Below are positions 7,102-15,509 of a stretch of DNA of 38,067 nt, piece by piece. Source of the stretch: Aneurinibacillus danicus. GTDB lineage: Bacteria > Bacillota > Bacilli > Aneurinibacillales > Aneurinibacillaceae. Positions within the stretch are counted from its first letter, which is position 1. Each line of letters opens with the position of its first letter. The DNA lies in contig NZ_BJXX01000010.1 of NCBI RefSeq assembly GCF_007991215.1, forward strand, positions 1 through 38,067. Reading direction: 5' to 3'. Below the pieces are notes generated by a model that saw nothing but the letters and a program-made list of their open reading frames with translations, ran no database searches and had not been told where the DNA came from. Position numbers and translations under genes: made by a program.

Positions 7102-8331
7102 GTGCCAAACATGCGTGAAAAAGCATTAAAGCTGCACAGAGAAAACCGGGGAAAGATTCAGGTAGAATCCAAAGTCGCTTTAAACAATGCGGACGATTTA
7201 AGCCTTGCATATTCTCCCGGGGTAGCGGAGCCATGTAAAGATATTTTTGACAACCGTCAGAAGGTATACGACTATACAGCGAAGGGCAACATGGTTGCCG
7301 TTGTTTCTGACGGCTCAGCTGTATTAGGGTTAGGCAACATCGGGCCTGAAGGGGCGCTTCCGGTTATGGAAGGAAAAGCGGTTCTCTTTAAATCGTTTGC
7401 AGGCGTAGACGCGTTTCCTATCTGCCTGAACACGCAGGACCCAGAAGAAATTATTAAGACGGTTAAATATCTGGAGCCGACGTTTGGCGGCATTAATCTA
7501 GAGGATATTGCGGCCCCGAATTGCTTTGAGATTGAAGAACGATTAAAGAAAGAACTATCCATTCCGGTGTTTCACGATGATCAACACGGCACTGCTATTG
7601 TCACGGCAGCCGGTCTTTTGAACGCGTTGAAAATTGTCGGTAAGAAGATGGAAGACATCTCTGTAGTAGCAAACGGTGCGGGTGCAGCGGGTATCGCCAT
7701 TATTAAGTTGCTGCTTTTCATGGGCGTAAAAGAAGTGATTATGTGCGATTCGAAAGGGGCTATCTATGAAGGCCGTCCGTTCGGGATGAATCCGATTAAA
7801 GAGGAAATCGCGCGCATAACCAACCAGCGTAAAGCGGAAGGCACACTCGGGGACGTGCTGAAAGGCGCGGACGTCTTCATCGGTGTATCGGTCGCAGGCT
7901 CCCTGACGCCGGAGATGGTGCAGTCGATGAACGACAATCCGATCATTTTCGCTATGGCTAACCCGATTCCGGAAATTATGCCGGAAGCCGCCAAAGAAGC
8001 GGGCGCGGCAGTTATTGGTACCGGGCGCTCCGATTTTCCGAATCAAGTCAATAACGTGCTGGCATTCCCGGGAATTTTCCGTGGCGCACTCGAAGTAATG
8101 GCCACCGATATTAATGAAGCGATGAAGCTTGCGGCGGTAAAGGCGATTGCGGAGCTTATCACCGATGATGAACTGACGCCGGATTACATCATTCCTTCGC
8201 CGTTCGACTCAAGAGTAGCTCCGCATGTGGCCGCATCGGTTGCGAAAGCCGCAATGGAGACGGGCGTAGCGCGCCGGGAAATCGACCCGGAACAAATCAA
8301 AGTAGCGATGCTGGCAGCTGTACAAGTATAA
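7102..8331 (+). CDS. ytsJ: Malic enzyme, YtsJ type
   Basis: It oxidatively decarboxylates malate to pyruvate, making NADPH in the YtsJ group, in the cytosol. The protein is about 409 residues. Visible hallmarks are LSLAYSPGVAEPCKDI, the substrate and metal region LEDIAAPNCFEIEE and FHDDQHGTAIV, and the dinucleotide fold VVANGAGAAGIAII. It resembles B. subtilis YtsJ (about 410 residues) along its length. The GTG at 7102 is preferred for length and because GAGAAGGAG lies upstream; the ATG at 7111 is an alternative, and an earlier GTG at 7048 would add 18 atypical residues. As in B. subtilis it follows dnaE. Repeat copy B begins just after its stop. Confidence 0.94.
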   Translation: MPNMREKALKLHRENRGKIQVESKVALNNADDLSLAYSPGVAEPCKDIFDNRQKVYDYTAKGNMVAVVSDGSAVLGLGNIGPEGALPVMEGKAVLFKSFAGVDAFPICLNTQDPEEIIKTVKYLEPTFGGINLEDIAAPNCFEIEERLKKELSIPVFHDDQHGTAIVTAAGLLNALKIVGKKMEDISVVANGAGAAGIAIIKLLLFMGVKEVIMCDSKGAIYEGRPFGMNPIKEEIARITNQRKAEGTLGDVLKGADVFIGVSVAGSLTPEMVQSMNDNPIIFAMANPIPEIMPEAAKEAGAAVIGTGRSDFPNQVNNVLAFPGIFRGALEVMATDINEAMKLAAVKAIAELITDDELTPDYIIPSPFDSRVAPHVAASVAKAAMETGVARREIDPEQIKVAMLAAVQV

Positions 8332-8340
8332 GATTGTCAT

Positions 8341-8478
8341 GAAATGAGGAATACGAGGAATTGAGGAGAAGAGAACGAGAGGGTGATTTCAATGTGGAAA
8401 AAGGCGAAGGCCTTTTTCTTCCCTGGATCTCATTTCCTCTTTCTCTCCTTGTTTCTTCGTGATTTTCACAGAAAAAGG
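8341..8478 (+). repeat. Dispersed intergenic repeat, copy B
   Basis: It shares with copy A the polypurine arm, TGATTTCAATGTGGAAAAAGG, the hairpin GAAAAAGGC-GAAG-GCCTTTTTC (8397-8418), the polypyrimidine arm and the terminal GATTTTCACAGAAAAAGG (8461-8478). The GCGGCTGACTTT block at the left end is missing. The loop of the core hairpin differs from copy A while the stem is identical. Confidence 0.85.
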
Positions 8479-8498
8479 AGGAGTGATTCCTCCTTTTT
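8472..8498 (+). terminator. Terminator built on the end of repeat copy B
   Basis: AAAAAGGAGGA pairs with TCCTCCTTTTT around a GTGAT loop and ends in a T run. The 5' arm of the stem is the end of repeat copy B, so the two structures are fused. Confidence 0.75.
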
Positions 8499-8539
8499 TT
8501 GGCGAGAACAAATAAAAAAGAGCAAGCAAGGTGAGGGCC

Positions 8540-9211
8540 GTGTCAAATTTGCCTGAACAGCGCAAAGTTTATCAGGAGATACTGCTGGAGATTAACCGAA
8601 TCATCAAGGAAGACGGATTAAAGCCGGGGGATAAGCTGCCTTCCGAACGCGAGTTGTCCGAGAGGTTGCAGGTGGGTCGCTCTTCCGTACGGGAGGCGCT
8701 GCGGGCGCTGGAGCTGCTCGGATTGATTACAACGCGCCGCGGTGAGGGGACGTTTATTCAGCATTATCGACACAATCAGCTCATTAATCTACTCGGAGCG
8801 TACATTTTAAAAGATTACAAAACAAGAAATGATCTGGTAGAGATGAGGAAAATCCTGGAGATTGATGCCGTACGCCTGGCATGCAAGCGGGCAGGTGAGA
8901 AACATTTCGCCGAGATGGAGCGCATCATTCAACAGGGAGAAGAGCGGATTCGGGAAGGAAAAGTGCCGACGGAAGAAGATTATTTGTTCCATCGGGCCAT
9001 TTGTAGGTCCAGCCGCAATTCGGTGCTGCACCGGATGTGGGTTCCGCTCATTGAATACAGTAAAACCGTCCGAGAGAGCTCTCTTTCCAGAGAAGGGAGA
9101 GCGGAAGAAGGATTCAAGGAACACCGGGCGATTCTTGAGGCGATTCGGCGGGGCGATGAAGATGAGGCTGTACACCGCATGAGCATTCATCTGGAAAATA
9201 GCATCTTATAA
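8540..9211 (+). CDS. FadR-type (GntR family) transcriptional regulator
   Basis: The 223-residue regulator has an N-terminal GntR winged helix (about residues 12-70: LKPGDKLPSERELSERLQVG and SVREALRALELLGLI) and an alpha-helical FCD-type ligand domain (about 85-220; FKEHRAILEAIRRGDEDEAV is typical). It probably senses a small carboxylate and controls nearby carbon or lipid genes, but the ligand is not visible. The GTG at 8540 is preferred because AAGGTGAGG lies directly upstream; the GTG at 8531 would overlap that site. It sits between the malic enzyme gene and the accDA operon. A link to either is inferred from position only. Confidence 0.88.
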   Translation: MSNLPEQRKVYQEILLEINRIIKEDGLKPGDKLPSERELSERLQVGRSSVREALRALELLGLITTRRGEGTFIQHYRHNQLINLLGAYILKDYKTRNDLVEMRKILEIDAVRLACKRAGEKHFAEMERIIQQGEERIREGKVPTEEDYLFHRAICRSSRNSVLHRMWVPLIEYSKTVRESSLSREGRAEEGFKEHRAILEAIRRGDEDEAVHRMSIHLENSIL

Positions 9212-9308
9212 CCTTTCTCCGCATGGGAGTGATAAGTAAGGCAAATTCTGCAAAAAAGGTTTAGAATGGTGATAGGCAACATATATTTGGTAAGGAGGAT
9301 GAGCCGGA

Positions 9309-9491
9309 ATGTGGACGGTCATCTACATTGCCCATAGCGCAAAGATTGCGGAACGAATTCAGGATAAGCTTACAGCCGAAGGATTCCTCGTGAAAATTCG
9401 CCAGTCCGGTGTATCCAGGCAGTATGAAATTCTTGTTCCTGCCGGAGAAGTACGGGAAGTGCAGGAAGTATTGAGCGCAATTCTTCATTGA
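9309..9491 (+). CDS. Small DUF2007-like protein preceding accD
   Basis: The 60-residue protein has an alternating beta-alpha pattern: a start like [18 protein letters not shown], a central strand and a [10 protein letters not shown] strand before a last helix. This resembles the DUF2007 'putative signal transducing' fold, from memory. The ATG has AAGGAGG ten bases upstream. Its stop lies 20 bases before the chosen accD start. It may act in, or simply share transcription with, the carboxyltransferase operon; no catalytic residues are evident. Confidence 0.75.
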   Translation: MWTVIYIAHSAKIAERIQDKLTAEGFLVKIRQSGVSRQYEILVPAGEVREVQEVLSAILH

Positions 9492-9511
9492 TGCCTGAAG
9501 AGAGGTGTATC

Positions 9512-10390
9512 GTGTTGTTAAAAGACATTTTTTATAAAAAACGTCGCTACGCGACGGTACAGACGGGACAAGTCCAAGAAGACAAACCAATGGCAAAAGA
9601 AGTGCCGGAAGGGTTGATGACGAAGTGTCCCAAATGTGGAACGATTGCCTATGCGAAAGAACTTGAGAAAAACTTGAAAGTATGCCAGGGATGCGGCCAC
9701 CATTTTCTTATGACCGCGTTCGAGCGGATTGCCATGCTGGTGGATGAAGGCCATTTCTTTGAATACGACAGCGGGCTTCTGTCTGCAGATCCGCTCAATT
9801 TTCCTGATTATATGCCGAAACTGGAGAAGGATATGGAGAAATCCGGACTATCCGAAGCGGTGGTTACGGGTGAAGGAACCATTAAAGGATATCCGGCCGT
9901 CATCGCCGTGATGGACTCGCGTTTCCGGATGGGAAGCATGGGGTCGGTCGTCGGGGAGAAGATTGCCCGCGCTATCGAACAGGCCATTGAAAAGCAGTAT
10001 CCGTTTATCCTGTTTTCAGCGTCTGGAGGCGCACGCATGCAGGAAGGCGTACTCAGTTTAATGCAGATGGCGAAAACAAGTGCGGCGCTGGCCAAACTGA
10101 GCGCCGCCGGCGGACTTTATATCTCCGTGATGACCAACCCGACAACCGGTGGCGTATCGGCGAGCTTTGCTTCGCTCGGCGACTATAATTTTGCCGAGCC
10201 GGGAGCGCTTATCGGTTTTGCGGGAAGGCGCATTATCGAACAGACCATTCGCCAGGAGCTGCCGGAGGATTTTCAGACAGCCGAATTCCTGTTGAAAAAA
10301 GGGCAGCTTGATAAAGTTATACCCCGTAAAGAATTGCGCGACACGCTCGCGAAAATTCTTGACATGCATACAGTAAGGAGGGCAAACTAA
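9512..10390 (+). CDS. accD: Acetyl-CoA carboxylase carboxyltransferase subunit beta
   Basis: With AccA it moves the carboxyl group from biotin on AccB to acetyl-CoA, the first step of fatty-acid synthesis. About 292 residues, close to the roughly 290 of B. subtilis. An N-terminal zinc ribbon has Cys 39, 42, 58 and 61. The crotonase-like core includes [21 protein letters not shown] chose the GTG at 9512 (Met-Leu-Leu-Lys-Asp-Ile-Phe), since AccD proteins typically begin MLKDIF and AGAGGTG lies upstream. An ATG at 9491 would overlap the preceding stop and add seven residues. Its stop overlaps the accA start by one base (TAATG). Confidence 0.95.
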   Translation: MLLKDIFYKKRRYATVQTGQVQEDKPMAKEVPEGLMTKCPKCGTIAYAKELEKNLKVCQGCGHHFLMTAFERIAMLVDEGHFFEYDSGLLSADPLNFPDYMPKLEKDMEKSGLSEAVVTGEGTIKGYPAVIAVMDSRFRMGSMGSVVGEKIARAIEQAIEKQYPFILFSASGGARMQEGVLSLMQMAKTSAALAKLSAAGGLYISVMTNPTTGGVSASFASLGDYNFAEPGALIGFAGRRIIEQTIRQELPEDFQTAEFLLKKGQLDKVIPRKELRDTLAKILDMHTVRRAN

Positions 10391-11358
10391 TGGCCGGAGA
10401 ATTACCATTTGAGAAGCCGCTCCTGGAACTGAATGCGAAAATCGAGGAGCTGCGCAAATTTACGGAAGAAAAAGATATAGATTTTACCGATGAGATTGTA
10501 AAATTGGAAGCGAGGGCAAAATCACTGGCCCAGGAGATATACGGAAACTTGACTCCGTGGCAGCGGGTGCAACTGGCGCGGCATCCGGAACGTCCGACAA
10601 CGCTCGATTTGATAAACGAGCTGTTTACCGATTTTATCGAATTGCACGGAGACCGCCTGTACGGAGACGACGCGGCGATTGTTGCCGGTATCGCCAAATT
10701 CAATGGTCGTCCTGTCACCGTAATGGGACATCAGAAAGGCCGCGATACAAAAGAAAATATTGCACGCAACTTCGGCATGCCCCACCCGGAAGGCTACCGT
10801 AAAGCGCTGCGCCTTATGCAGCAGGCGGACAAGTTCAATCGGCCGATCATTTGTTTTATCAACACGCCGGGTGCGTATCCGGGCAAAGCGGCGGAAGAGC
10901 GCGGACAAAGCGAGGCAATCGCCCGCAATCTGCGTGAGATGGCATCATTTGGAGTGCCGATTATTTGTATCGTGACTGGTGAGGGCGGCAGTGGCGGTGC
11001 GCTGGCACTTGGTGTCGGAAATCGGCTGTTGATGCTGGAGAACGCCTTCTATTCCGTTATTTCTCCGGAAGGGGCGGCGGCGCTCCTGTGGAAAGATGCA
11101 AGCCAGGCGCAGCGTGCGGCGGAGACGATGAAAATTACAGCCCGTGATTTATACGAATTGGGCGTTGTGGATGAAATCATACCTGAGCCTATGGGGGGTG
11201 CTCATCGTCATCTCGCGCAAACAGCGGCTTCTTTGCGTGACGCGATCAAAGGCCATCTCGCAGAACTCACGGACATGAGCCGGGAAGAACTGGTGGCCGA
11301 CCGCTATGAAAAATACAAATCGATAGGACGGTATGCAGCTCTCACAGAATCTATCTAG
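10390..11358 (+). CDS. accA: Acetyl-CoA carboxylase carboxyltransferase subunit alpha
   Basis: Partner of AccD in the carboxyltransferase tetramer. The 322 residues match the family length. An N-terminal helical extension ([14 protein letters not shown]) precedes the crotonase core, which has the glycine-rich oxyanion region [16 protein letters not shown] and [20 protein letters not shown]. The gene is translationally coupled to accD. In B. subtilis pfkA follows accA, but here pyk starts 14 bases after the stop, with its AGGAGG overlapping the end of accA. Confidence 0.96.
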   Translation: MAGELPFEKPLLELNAKIEELRKFTEEKDIDFTDEIVKLEARAKSLAQEIYGNLTPWQRVQLARHPERPTTLDLINELFTDFIELHGDRLYGDDAAIVAGIAKFNGRPVTVMGHQKGRDTKENIARNFGMPHPEGYRKALRLMQQADKFNRPIICFINTPGAYPGKAAEERGQSEAIARNLREMASFGVPIICIVTGEGGSGGALALGVGNRLLMLENAFYSVISPEGAAALLWKDASQAQRAAETMKITARDLYELGVVDEIIPEPMGGAHRHLAQTAASLRDAIKGHLAELTDMSREELVADRYEKYKSIGRYAALTESI

Positions 11359-11372
11359 GAGGTCAGCAAACG

Positions 11373-13124
11373 ATGCGAAAAACGAAGATTGTATGTACTA
11401 TTGGTCCTGCAAGCGAGTCGATTGAAACGCTGAAAGCGTTAATGGAGGCGGGAATGAACGTAGCCCGCTTGAATTTTTCCCACGGCTCACACGAAGAGCA
11501 CGGCGCCCGGATTGCGGCGATTCGTCAGGCGGCATCGGAACTTAACAAAAACGTGGCGATTCTGCTCGATACGAAGGGACCAGAAATTCGCACAGGCGTG
11601 CTGGAGCAGGCATCCGTGGAACTTGTAGAAGGTGAGACGATTGTGCTGACCACGGAAGAAATCAAGGGAAATGCAAAACGTGTCTCAATCACGTATGAAG
11701 GACTTCCAAATGATGTCTATCCAGGCTGCACCATTCTTATCGATGACGGTCTCATCGGATTGACTGTCGAAAAGGTAGAGGGAACAGAAATATATTGCCG
11801 CATCCGTAATGGAGGCATATTGAAGGATAGAAAAGGGGTTAATGTACCGGGCGTACAAATCGGGCTTCCCGGCATTACGGAGAAAGATGCGAGAGACATT
11901 GAATTCGGTATTGCGCAGGATATCGATTTTATCGCAGCTTCGTTCGTCCGAAAGCCGGAGGACGTGCTGGAAATCCGTGAGATTTTAGAGCGCCACGGTG
12001 CGGATATTCAGATTATCTCCAAGATTGAAAACCATGAGGGAGTCAAGAATGCGGCGGATATATTGGCCGTCTCTGACGGACTGATGGTGGCGCGTGGTGA
12101 TCTCGGTGTGGAAATTCCGGCTGAAGAAGTGCCGTTGGTGCAGAAAGAGCTGATTCGCCGCTGCAACGAGGCCGGTAAGCCGGTTATTACTGCGACGCAG
12201 ATGCTTGATTCGATGCAGCGCAATCCGCGCCCGACCCGTGCTGAAGCGAGCGATGTGGCAAATGCAATCTTTGACGGCTCGGATGCGATTATGTTGTCCG
12301 GCGAGACGGCAGCCGGGAAATACCCTGTGGAAGCCGTAAGAACGATGAATCGAATTGCTGAACGGACAGAGAGTGCGCTTGCATATCGTGAAATTCTGCA
12401 TACGAATTCCGTCGTTAAACAGACGGCCATCCCGGATGCGCTCAGCCAGGCTGTGGCGAATGTGGCCTTTGATTTGGATGCACGTGCCATTATTACCGCT
12501 ACGGAAAGCGGTCATACGGCGCGCATGGTATCGAAATTCCGCCCGAAAGCGCCGATTATCGCTGTTACGCCGCATCCGCGCGTTTGCCGCAAGCTGGCGC
12601 TTGTATGGGGCGTAATCTCGCTGCACAGTGAAGCGACGGAGAGCACGGATGAAATGCTCGACATTTCCGTCCGCACCGCCGTCCTCTCCGGTGTTGTGAA
12701 ACGCGGAGACCTGGTGATTATTACAGCCGGTGTACCGGTGCGCGAACCGGGAACCACCAACCTGCTGAAAGTGCATATTGTAGGTGACGTCGTGGCGCGC
12801 GGGCAGGGCATCGGCCATAATACTGCCACCGGCAGGGTATTGAAAGTGAAGGACGGAAATGAGATTCCACCTGAGGACGGCTCAAATTATATCGTAGTTG
12901 CCAGGGCGACGGACCGTGATATGATGTCGCTGATTGAGAAAGCAAGCGCATTGGTGGTCGAAGAGGGTGGCCTGACGTCCCATGCCGCGGTAGTGGGGCT
13001 AAATCTTGGCATTCCTGTTGTGGTGGGCGTAGCGAACGCAACTCGGGTATTCGCCGATGGAGATGAAGTAACGGTCGACCCGTCGAGCGGACGCATTTAT
13101 GCCGGATTTGCCCGAATTCTATAA
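11373..13124 (+). CDS. pyk: Pyruvate kinase with C-terminal PEP-utilizer domain
   Basis: It converts phosphoenolpyruvate and ADP to pyruvate and ATP. The 583-residue protein has the TIM barrel with inserted B domain (IVCTIGPAS near the start, [12 protein letters not shown], and [14 protein letters not shown]), the allosteric C domain, and an extra C-terminal domain of about 100 residues like PEP-utilizing enzymes, with a Thr-Ser-His in [13 protein letters not shown]. This extra domain is usual in Bacillus and Geobacillus pyruvate kinases. The ATG is preceded by AGGAGG. It is the third enzyme gene of the acc operon. With pfkA missing here, it may serve flux from PEP made from organic acids as much as glycolysis. 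Confidence 0.97.
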   Translation: MRKTKIVCTIGPASESIETLKALMEAGMNVARLNFSHGSHEEHGARIAAIRQAASELNKNVAILLDTKGPEIRTGVLEQASVELVEGETIVLTTEEIKGNAKRVSITYEGLPNDVYPGCTILIDDGLIGLTVEKVEGTEIYCRIRNGGILKDRKGVNVPGVQIGLPGITEKDARDIEFGIAQDIDFIAASFVRKPEDVLEIREILERHGADIQIISKIENHEGVKNAADILAVSDGLMVARGDLGVEIPAEEVPLVQKELIRRCNEAGKPVITATQMLDSMQRNPRPTRAEASDVANAIFDGSDAIMLSGETAAGKYPVEAVRTMNRIAERTESALAYREILHTNSVVKQTAIPDALSQAVANVAFDLDARAIITATESGHTARMVSKFRPKAPIIAVTPHPRVCRKLALVWGVISLHSEATESTDEMLDISVRTAVLSGVVKRGDLVIITAGVPVREPGTTNLLKVHIVGDVVARGQGIGHNTATGRVLKVKDGNEIPPEDGSNYIVVARATDRDMMSLIEKASALVVEEGGLTSHAAVVGLNLGIPVVVGVANATRVFADGDEVTVDPSSGRIYAGFARIL

Positions 13125-13148
13125 ATAACGGAGAAACGGTGGATAGAT

Positions 13149-13577
13149 ATGAACGACACAGAGAAGTGGTTTGAGACAACTGTGCGGGTTCGTTACCAGG
13201 AGACGGACCAGATGCAGGTTGCGTATCATGCTAATTATTTGGTGTGGTTCGAGGTAGGAAGAACGGAGATGATCCGCCAGATGGGATTCTCTTATCGGCG
13301 GTTTGAAGATTTGGGGTTCATGCTTCCCGTAACGGAAGCGAACGTAAAGTACAAGCGGGCTGCCCGTTATGACGATGAACTTACAGTGCGGACAAAAGTT
13401 ATCCGTTGCGAGGGCGTGCGTCTACTGCTCGGATATGAAGTGCTTCGGCTTCCCGAAGGTGAGTTGCTGGCGTCGGGTGAGACGCATCATGTGTGGACAT
13501 CCACCGACCTAAAGCCAGTTCGTCTGGAAAAACGGATGCCGGAACTCTATACGTTAATGAAACAATACGAATGGTAG
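13149..13577 (+). CDS. YbgC/4HBT-type acyl-CoA thioesterase
   Basis: The 142-residue hotdog-fold enzyme has the family signature RYQETDQMQVAYHANYLVWF, including the candidate catalytic Asp20 and His27. Such enzymes hydrolyse short- or medium-chain acyl-CoA thioesters; the substrate here is unknown. It starts 25 bases after pyk and precedes fxsA by 19 bases, so it is probably in the acc-pyk operon, where a thioesterase acting on acyl-CoA would make sense. The family and fold are clear, the specific role is not. Confidence 0.9.
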   Translation: MNDTEKWFETTVRVRYQETDQMQVAYHANYLVWFEVGRTEMIRQMGFSYRRFEDLGFMLPVTEANVKYKRAARYDDELTVRTKVIRCEGVRLLLGYEVLRLPEGELLASGETHHVWTSTDLKPVRLEKRMPELYTLMKQYEW

Positions 13578-13596
13578 ATGGAAGGGGGAAGAAGGT

Positions 13597-14007
13597 ATGC
13601 TGCGCGTGCTAATTGTGCTACTCCTGCTTATACCGATACTGGAAATCTGGCTGCTGATGGCTACGGGAAAGGCAATCGGCTGGGTCCCTACGCTATTGTT
13701 ATGCATTCTGACCGGAGTAACGGGAGCCTGGCTTGCCAGACGGCAGGGACTACAGTTTTTCCGGCTGGCGCAGCTGCAGCTAAGCCGCGGGGAGATGCCC
13801 GGAGAAGTTATTCTGGACGGGATTTTCGTATTCATAGGCGGTCTTCTTCTCCTGACACCCGGATTTTTCACGGATTTTCTTGGTTTTTCCCTGCTCATTC
13901 CGTATACACGCGGGATTGCCAGGCTATGTACCAAGCGATGGTTGGACAAGAAAATTCGTAATGGTCAATTCAATGTATTTACGTTCAACAGGTTTAACCG
14001 ATTCTAA
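13597..14007 (+). CDS. fxsA: FxsA-family membrane protein
   Basis: The 136-residue protein has an N-terminal hydrophobic segment (about 3-23), a second at about 27-47, a third at about 65-90 (FVFIGGLLLLTPGFFTDFLG, the FxsA signature) and a short basic tail ending in Phe- and Arg-rich residues. FxsA in E. coli relieves exclusion of phage T7 by F plasmids; its normal function is unknown. GGGGGAAGAAGG precedes the ATG. It is the last gene of the operon and is followed by a strong terminator. Confidence 0.9.
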   Translation: MLRVLIVLLLLIPILEIWLLMATGKAIGWVPTLLLCILTGVTGAWLARRQGLQFFRLAQLQLSRGEMPGEVILDGIFVFIGGLLLLTPGFFTDFLGFSLLIPYTRGIARLCTKRWLDKKIRNGQFNVFTFNRFNRF

Positions 14008-14009
14008 CC

Positions 14010-14044
14010 AAAAAAGCTTACGGCCTGGGCTGTAAGCTTTTTTG
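14010..14044. terminator. Strong bidirectional terminator between fxsA and ytvI
   Basis: AAAAAGCTTAC and GTAAGCTTTTT are exact complements around GGCCTGGGCT. A runs and T runs on both sides let it serve the rightward acc operon and the leftward ytvI gene. Confidence 0.85.
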
Positions 14045-14089
14045 ATTTCATCTTAATTATTGCTTCATTTTTTCTGTTTTTTATGGCTT

Positions 14090-15223
14090 TTATATAGGCG
14101 GGGTTCCCTTAATAAATGTCCAAACATCCCGGAAGATTCCCGCGTTTCTTAGAGCATTCATTACTACGAGCAGCACAGGTCCGAGAATGAGACCGAGGAA
14201 TCCGAATAACTTGAGTCCCACGAACAGCGCGATCAACGTAAGAAGCGGGTCAAGACCTACATTCGTAGCGACAATTTTCGGTTCTGTGATCTGCCGCTGG
14301 ACAATCACGATAGCATACAGAATAGAAAGCCCGATAACCAGACGAAAATCCCCCTCGAAACCTGCATACGCAATCCAGGGAACGAACACGGCGCCTGTTC
14401 CTAAATATGGCATCAGATCGACCAGCCCGGTTAAAAGCCCGATCGAAACTGCATAGGGTACGCCTAGAATCAAGAGCCCGATAATTACAATGGCTGCCGT
14501 AATTGAAATGAGCGTAACTTGAGCCTTAATGAAGCCGAGGAGCGCTTTACGCAAATCATCCGCGACACCAGATGCTTTACTTACATATTCGGCCGGAATG
14601 GCGCTTTTCGTTCTGGCTATGATTTTATGGTAGTCCTTGCTGATGAAAAAAGCCGATAATACCGAAATAACCAGCACTGTGGCAGTGTTCGGGATGGAAC
14701 TTAGCAGATGGCTGATACCTCCAAGGAAAGTTTTGGTTATATTCGTTCCGGTCTGGGCGATTCTTGTCATCGTCTTTCCGACATTTTCCTGAATTTTCTC
14801 CTGATAGCTGGCATCAAGGTTGCTGTATAGATTCATGAAGCGTTCATAAAGACTGGACTGCAGGCTGCGTGATATAAAATTTTTCGTATAGTTGGAAAGT
14901 TGATCGATATAGATGGGTAGCATTTCCAACAACTTGCCGATCTCGATAATGATCTGTGCCACCAGTACGGTTGCGATACCGACAAGGAGTGAAATCACGA
15001 CGGTTAGCACGACCGAAACCGCCAGCCACCGCGGCCATCGCGCCCGGTGCTCGAGTAAATCCACAGGACGTTTAATCAGGTACGCGATGATGAAACCGAT
15101 GATGAATGGGTATAGTAAAGGGGTAAGAAACAATATAAGTTTATAAGCGATGTAAATAATCCCTACAACAAGCAGGAATCGCAGTACCTGAAACAGCCGA
15201 TGGTAAAGTAAGGATGTGTCCAT
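14090..15223 (-). CDS. ytvI: Sporulation membrane protein YtvI (AI-2E transporter family)
   Basis: The 377-residue integral membrane protein has six to eight hydrophobic segments, two near the N-terminus (about 12-60), one at about 65-90, and a cluster from about 165 to the C-terminus. GLVDLMPYLGTGAVFVPW and the GLKLFGFLGLILGPVLLVV region are typical of the AI-2E exporter (PF01594) superfamily. Position beside fxsA and citZ matches YtvI, a sporulation member of the family. Here it points left, whereas I recall it in the citZ direction in B. subtilis. The ATG has AAGGAGATT upstream. Confidence 0.87.
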   Translation of the reverse strand: MDTSLLYHRLFQVLRFLLVVGIIYIAYKLILFLTPLLYPFIIGFIIAYLIKRPVDLLEHRARWPRWLAVSVVLTVVISLLVGIATVLVAQIIIEIGKLLEMLPIYIDQLSNYTKNFISRSLQSSLYERFMNLYSNLDASYQEKIQENVGKTMTRIAQTGTNITKTFLGGISHLLSSIPNTATVLVISVLSAFFISKDYHKIIARTKSAIPAEYVSKASGVADDLRKALLGFIKAQVTLISITAAIVIIGLLILGVPYAVSIGLLTGLVDLMPYLGTGAVFVPWIAYAGFEGDFRLVIGLSILYAIVIVQRQITEPKIVATNVGLDPLLTLIALFVGLKLFGFLGLILGPVLLVVMNALRNAGIFRDVWTFIKGTPPI

Positions 15224-15322
15224 TTCAATCTCCTTTGCTAATGCGACATTGGATTGACACTTTCGTAATTTTTAATTTTAGGTTATGATAATTGTGGACA
15301 AAAAAGCAAGATTTTGTGTACG

Positions 15323-15340
15323 TTGTGGAATATTTCACAT
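15323..15340. promoter_or_regulatory. Rex-like operator upstream of citZ
   Basis: TTGTGGAATATTTCACAT agrees with the Rex consensus TTGTGAA-N4-TTCACAA at 12 of 14 defined positions. It lies just upstream of the citZ -35 box. Rex senses the NADH/NAD ratio, which is relevant to citrate synthase. It is a sequence match only. Confidence 0.5.
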
Positions 15341-15355
15341 TTTTTTAAAGAAACA

Positions 15356-15384
15356 TTCACAAATCAGATGAAATATTCTATAAT
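15356..15384 (+). promoter_or_regulatory. Sigma-A promoter for citZ
   Basis: TTCACA (15356-15361) and a perfect TATAAT (15379-15384) are separated by 17 bases. Transcription would begin near 15391, giving a leader of about 120 bases with a small ATGCC/GGCAT stem-loop (15422-15437). Confidence 0.65.
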
Positions 15385-15509
15385 TGTTCTGAAACTGAAG
15401 AAGTGTCCTCTCTCTTTTTTTATGCCCTCTGTGGCATCCCTGAAAGATGGAGGAGCGCTTCGAGTGGACGTCCGACAGATAAATTTAGGGATAAAGGAGA
15501 GATAGTACT

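Noticed and set aside
9212-9308. FapR-type operator before the acc operon
   Set aside because: I looked for the TTAGTACC-type palindrome and saw none in this gap.
11985-12818. Long leftward open frame inside pyk
   Set aside because: It is fully antisense to pyruvate kinase, with His/Arg-rich shadow composition.
15254-15289. TTGACA plus TATGAT upstream of citZ as a promoter
   Set aside because: The spacing is 24 bases, too long for sigma-A; the pair at 15356-15384 is better.
15314-15505. 63-codon open frame ending just before citZ
   Set aside because: It covers the citZ promoter and leader, starts at TTG without a ribosome-binding site and resembles no family I know.
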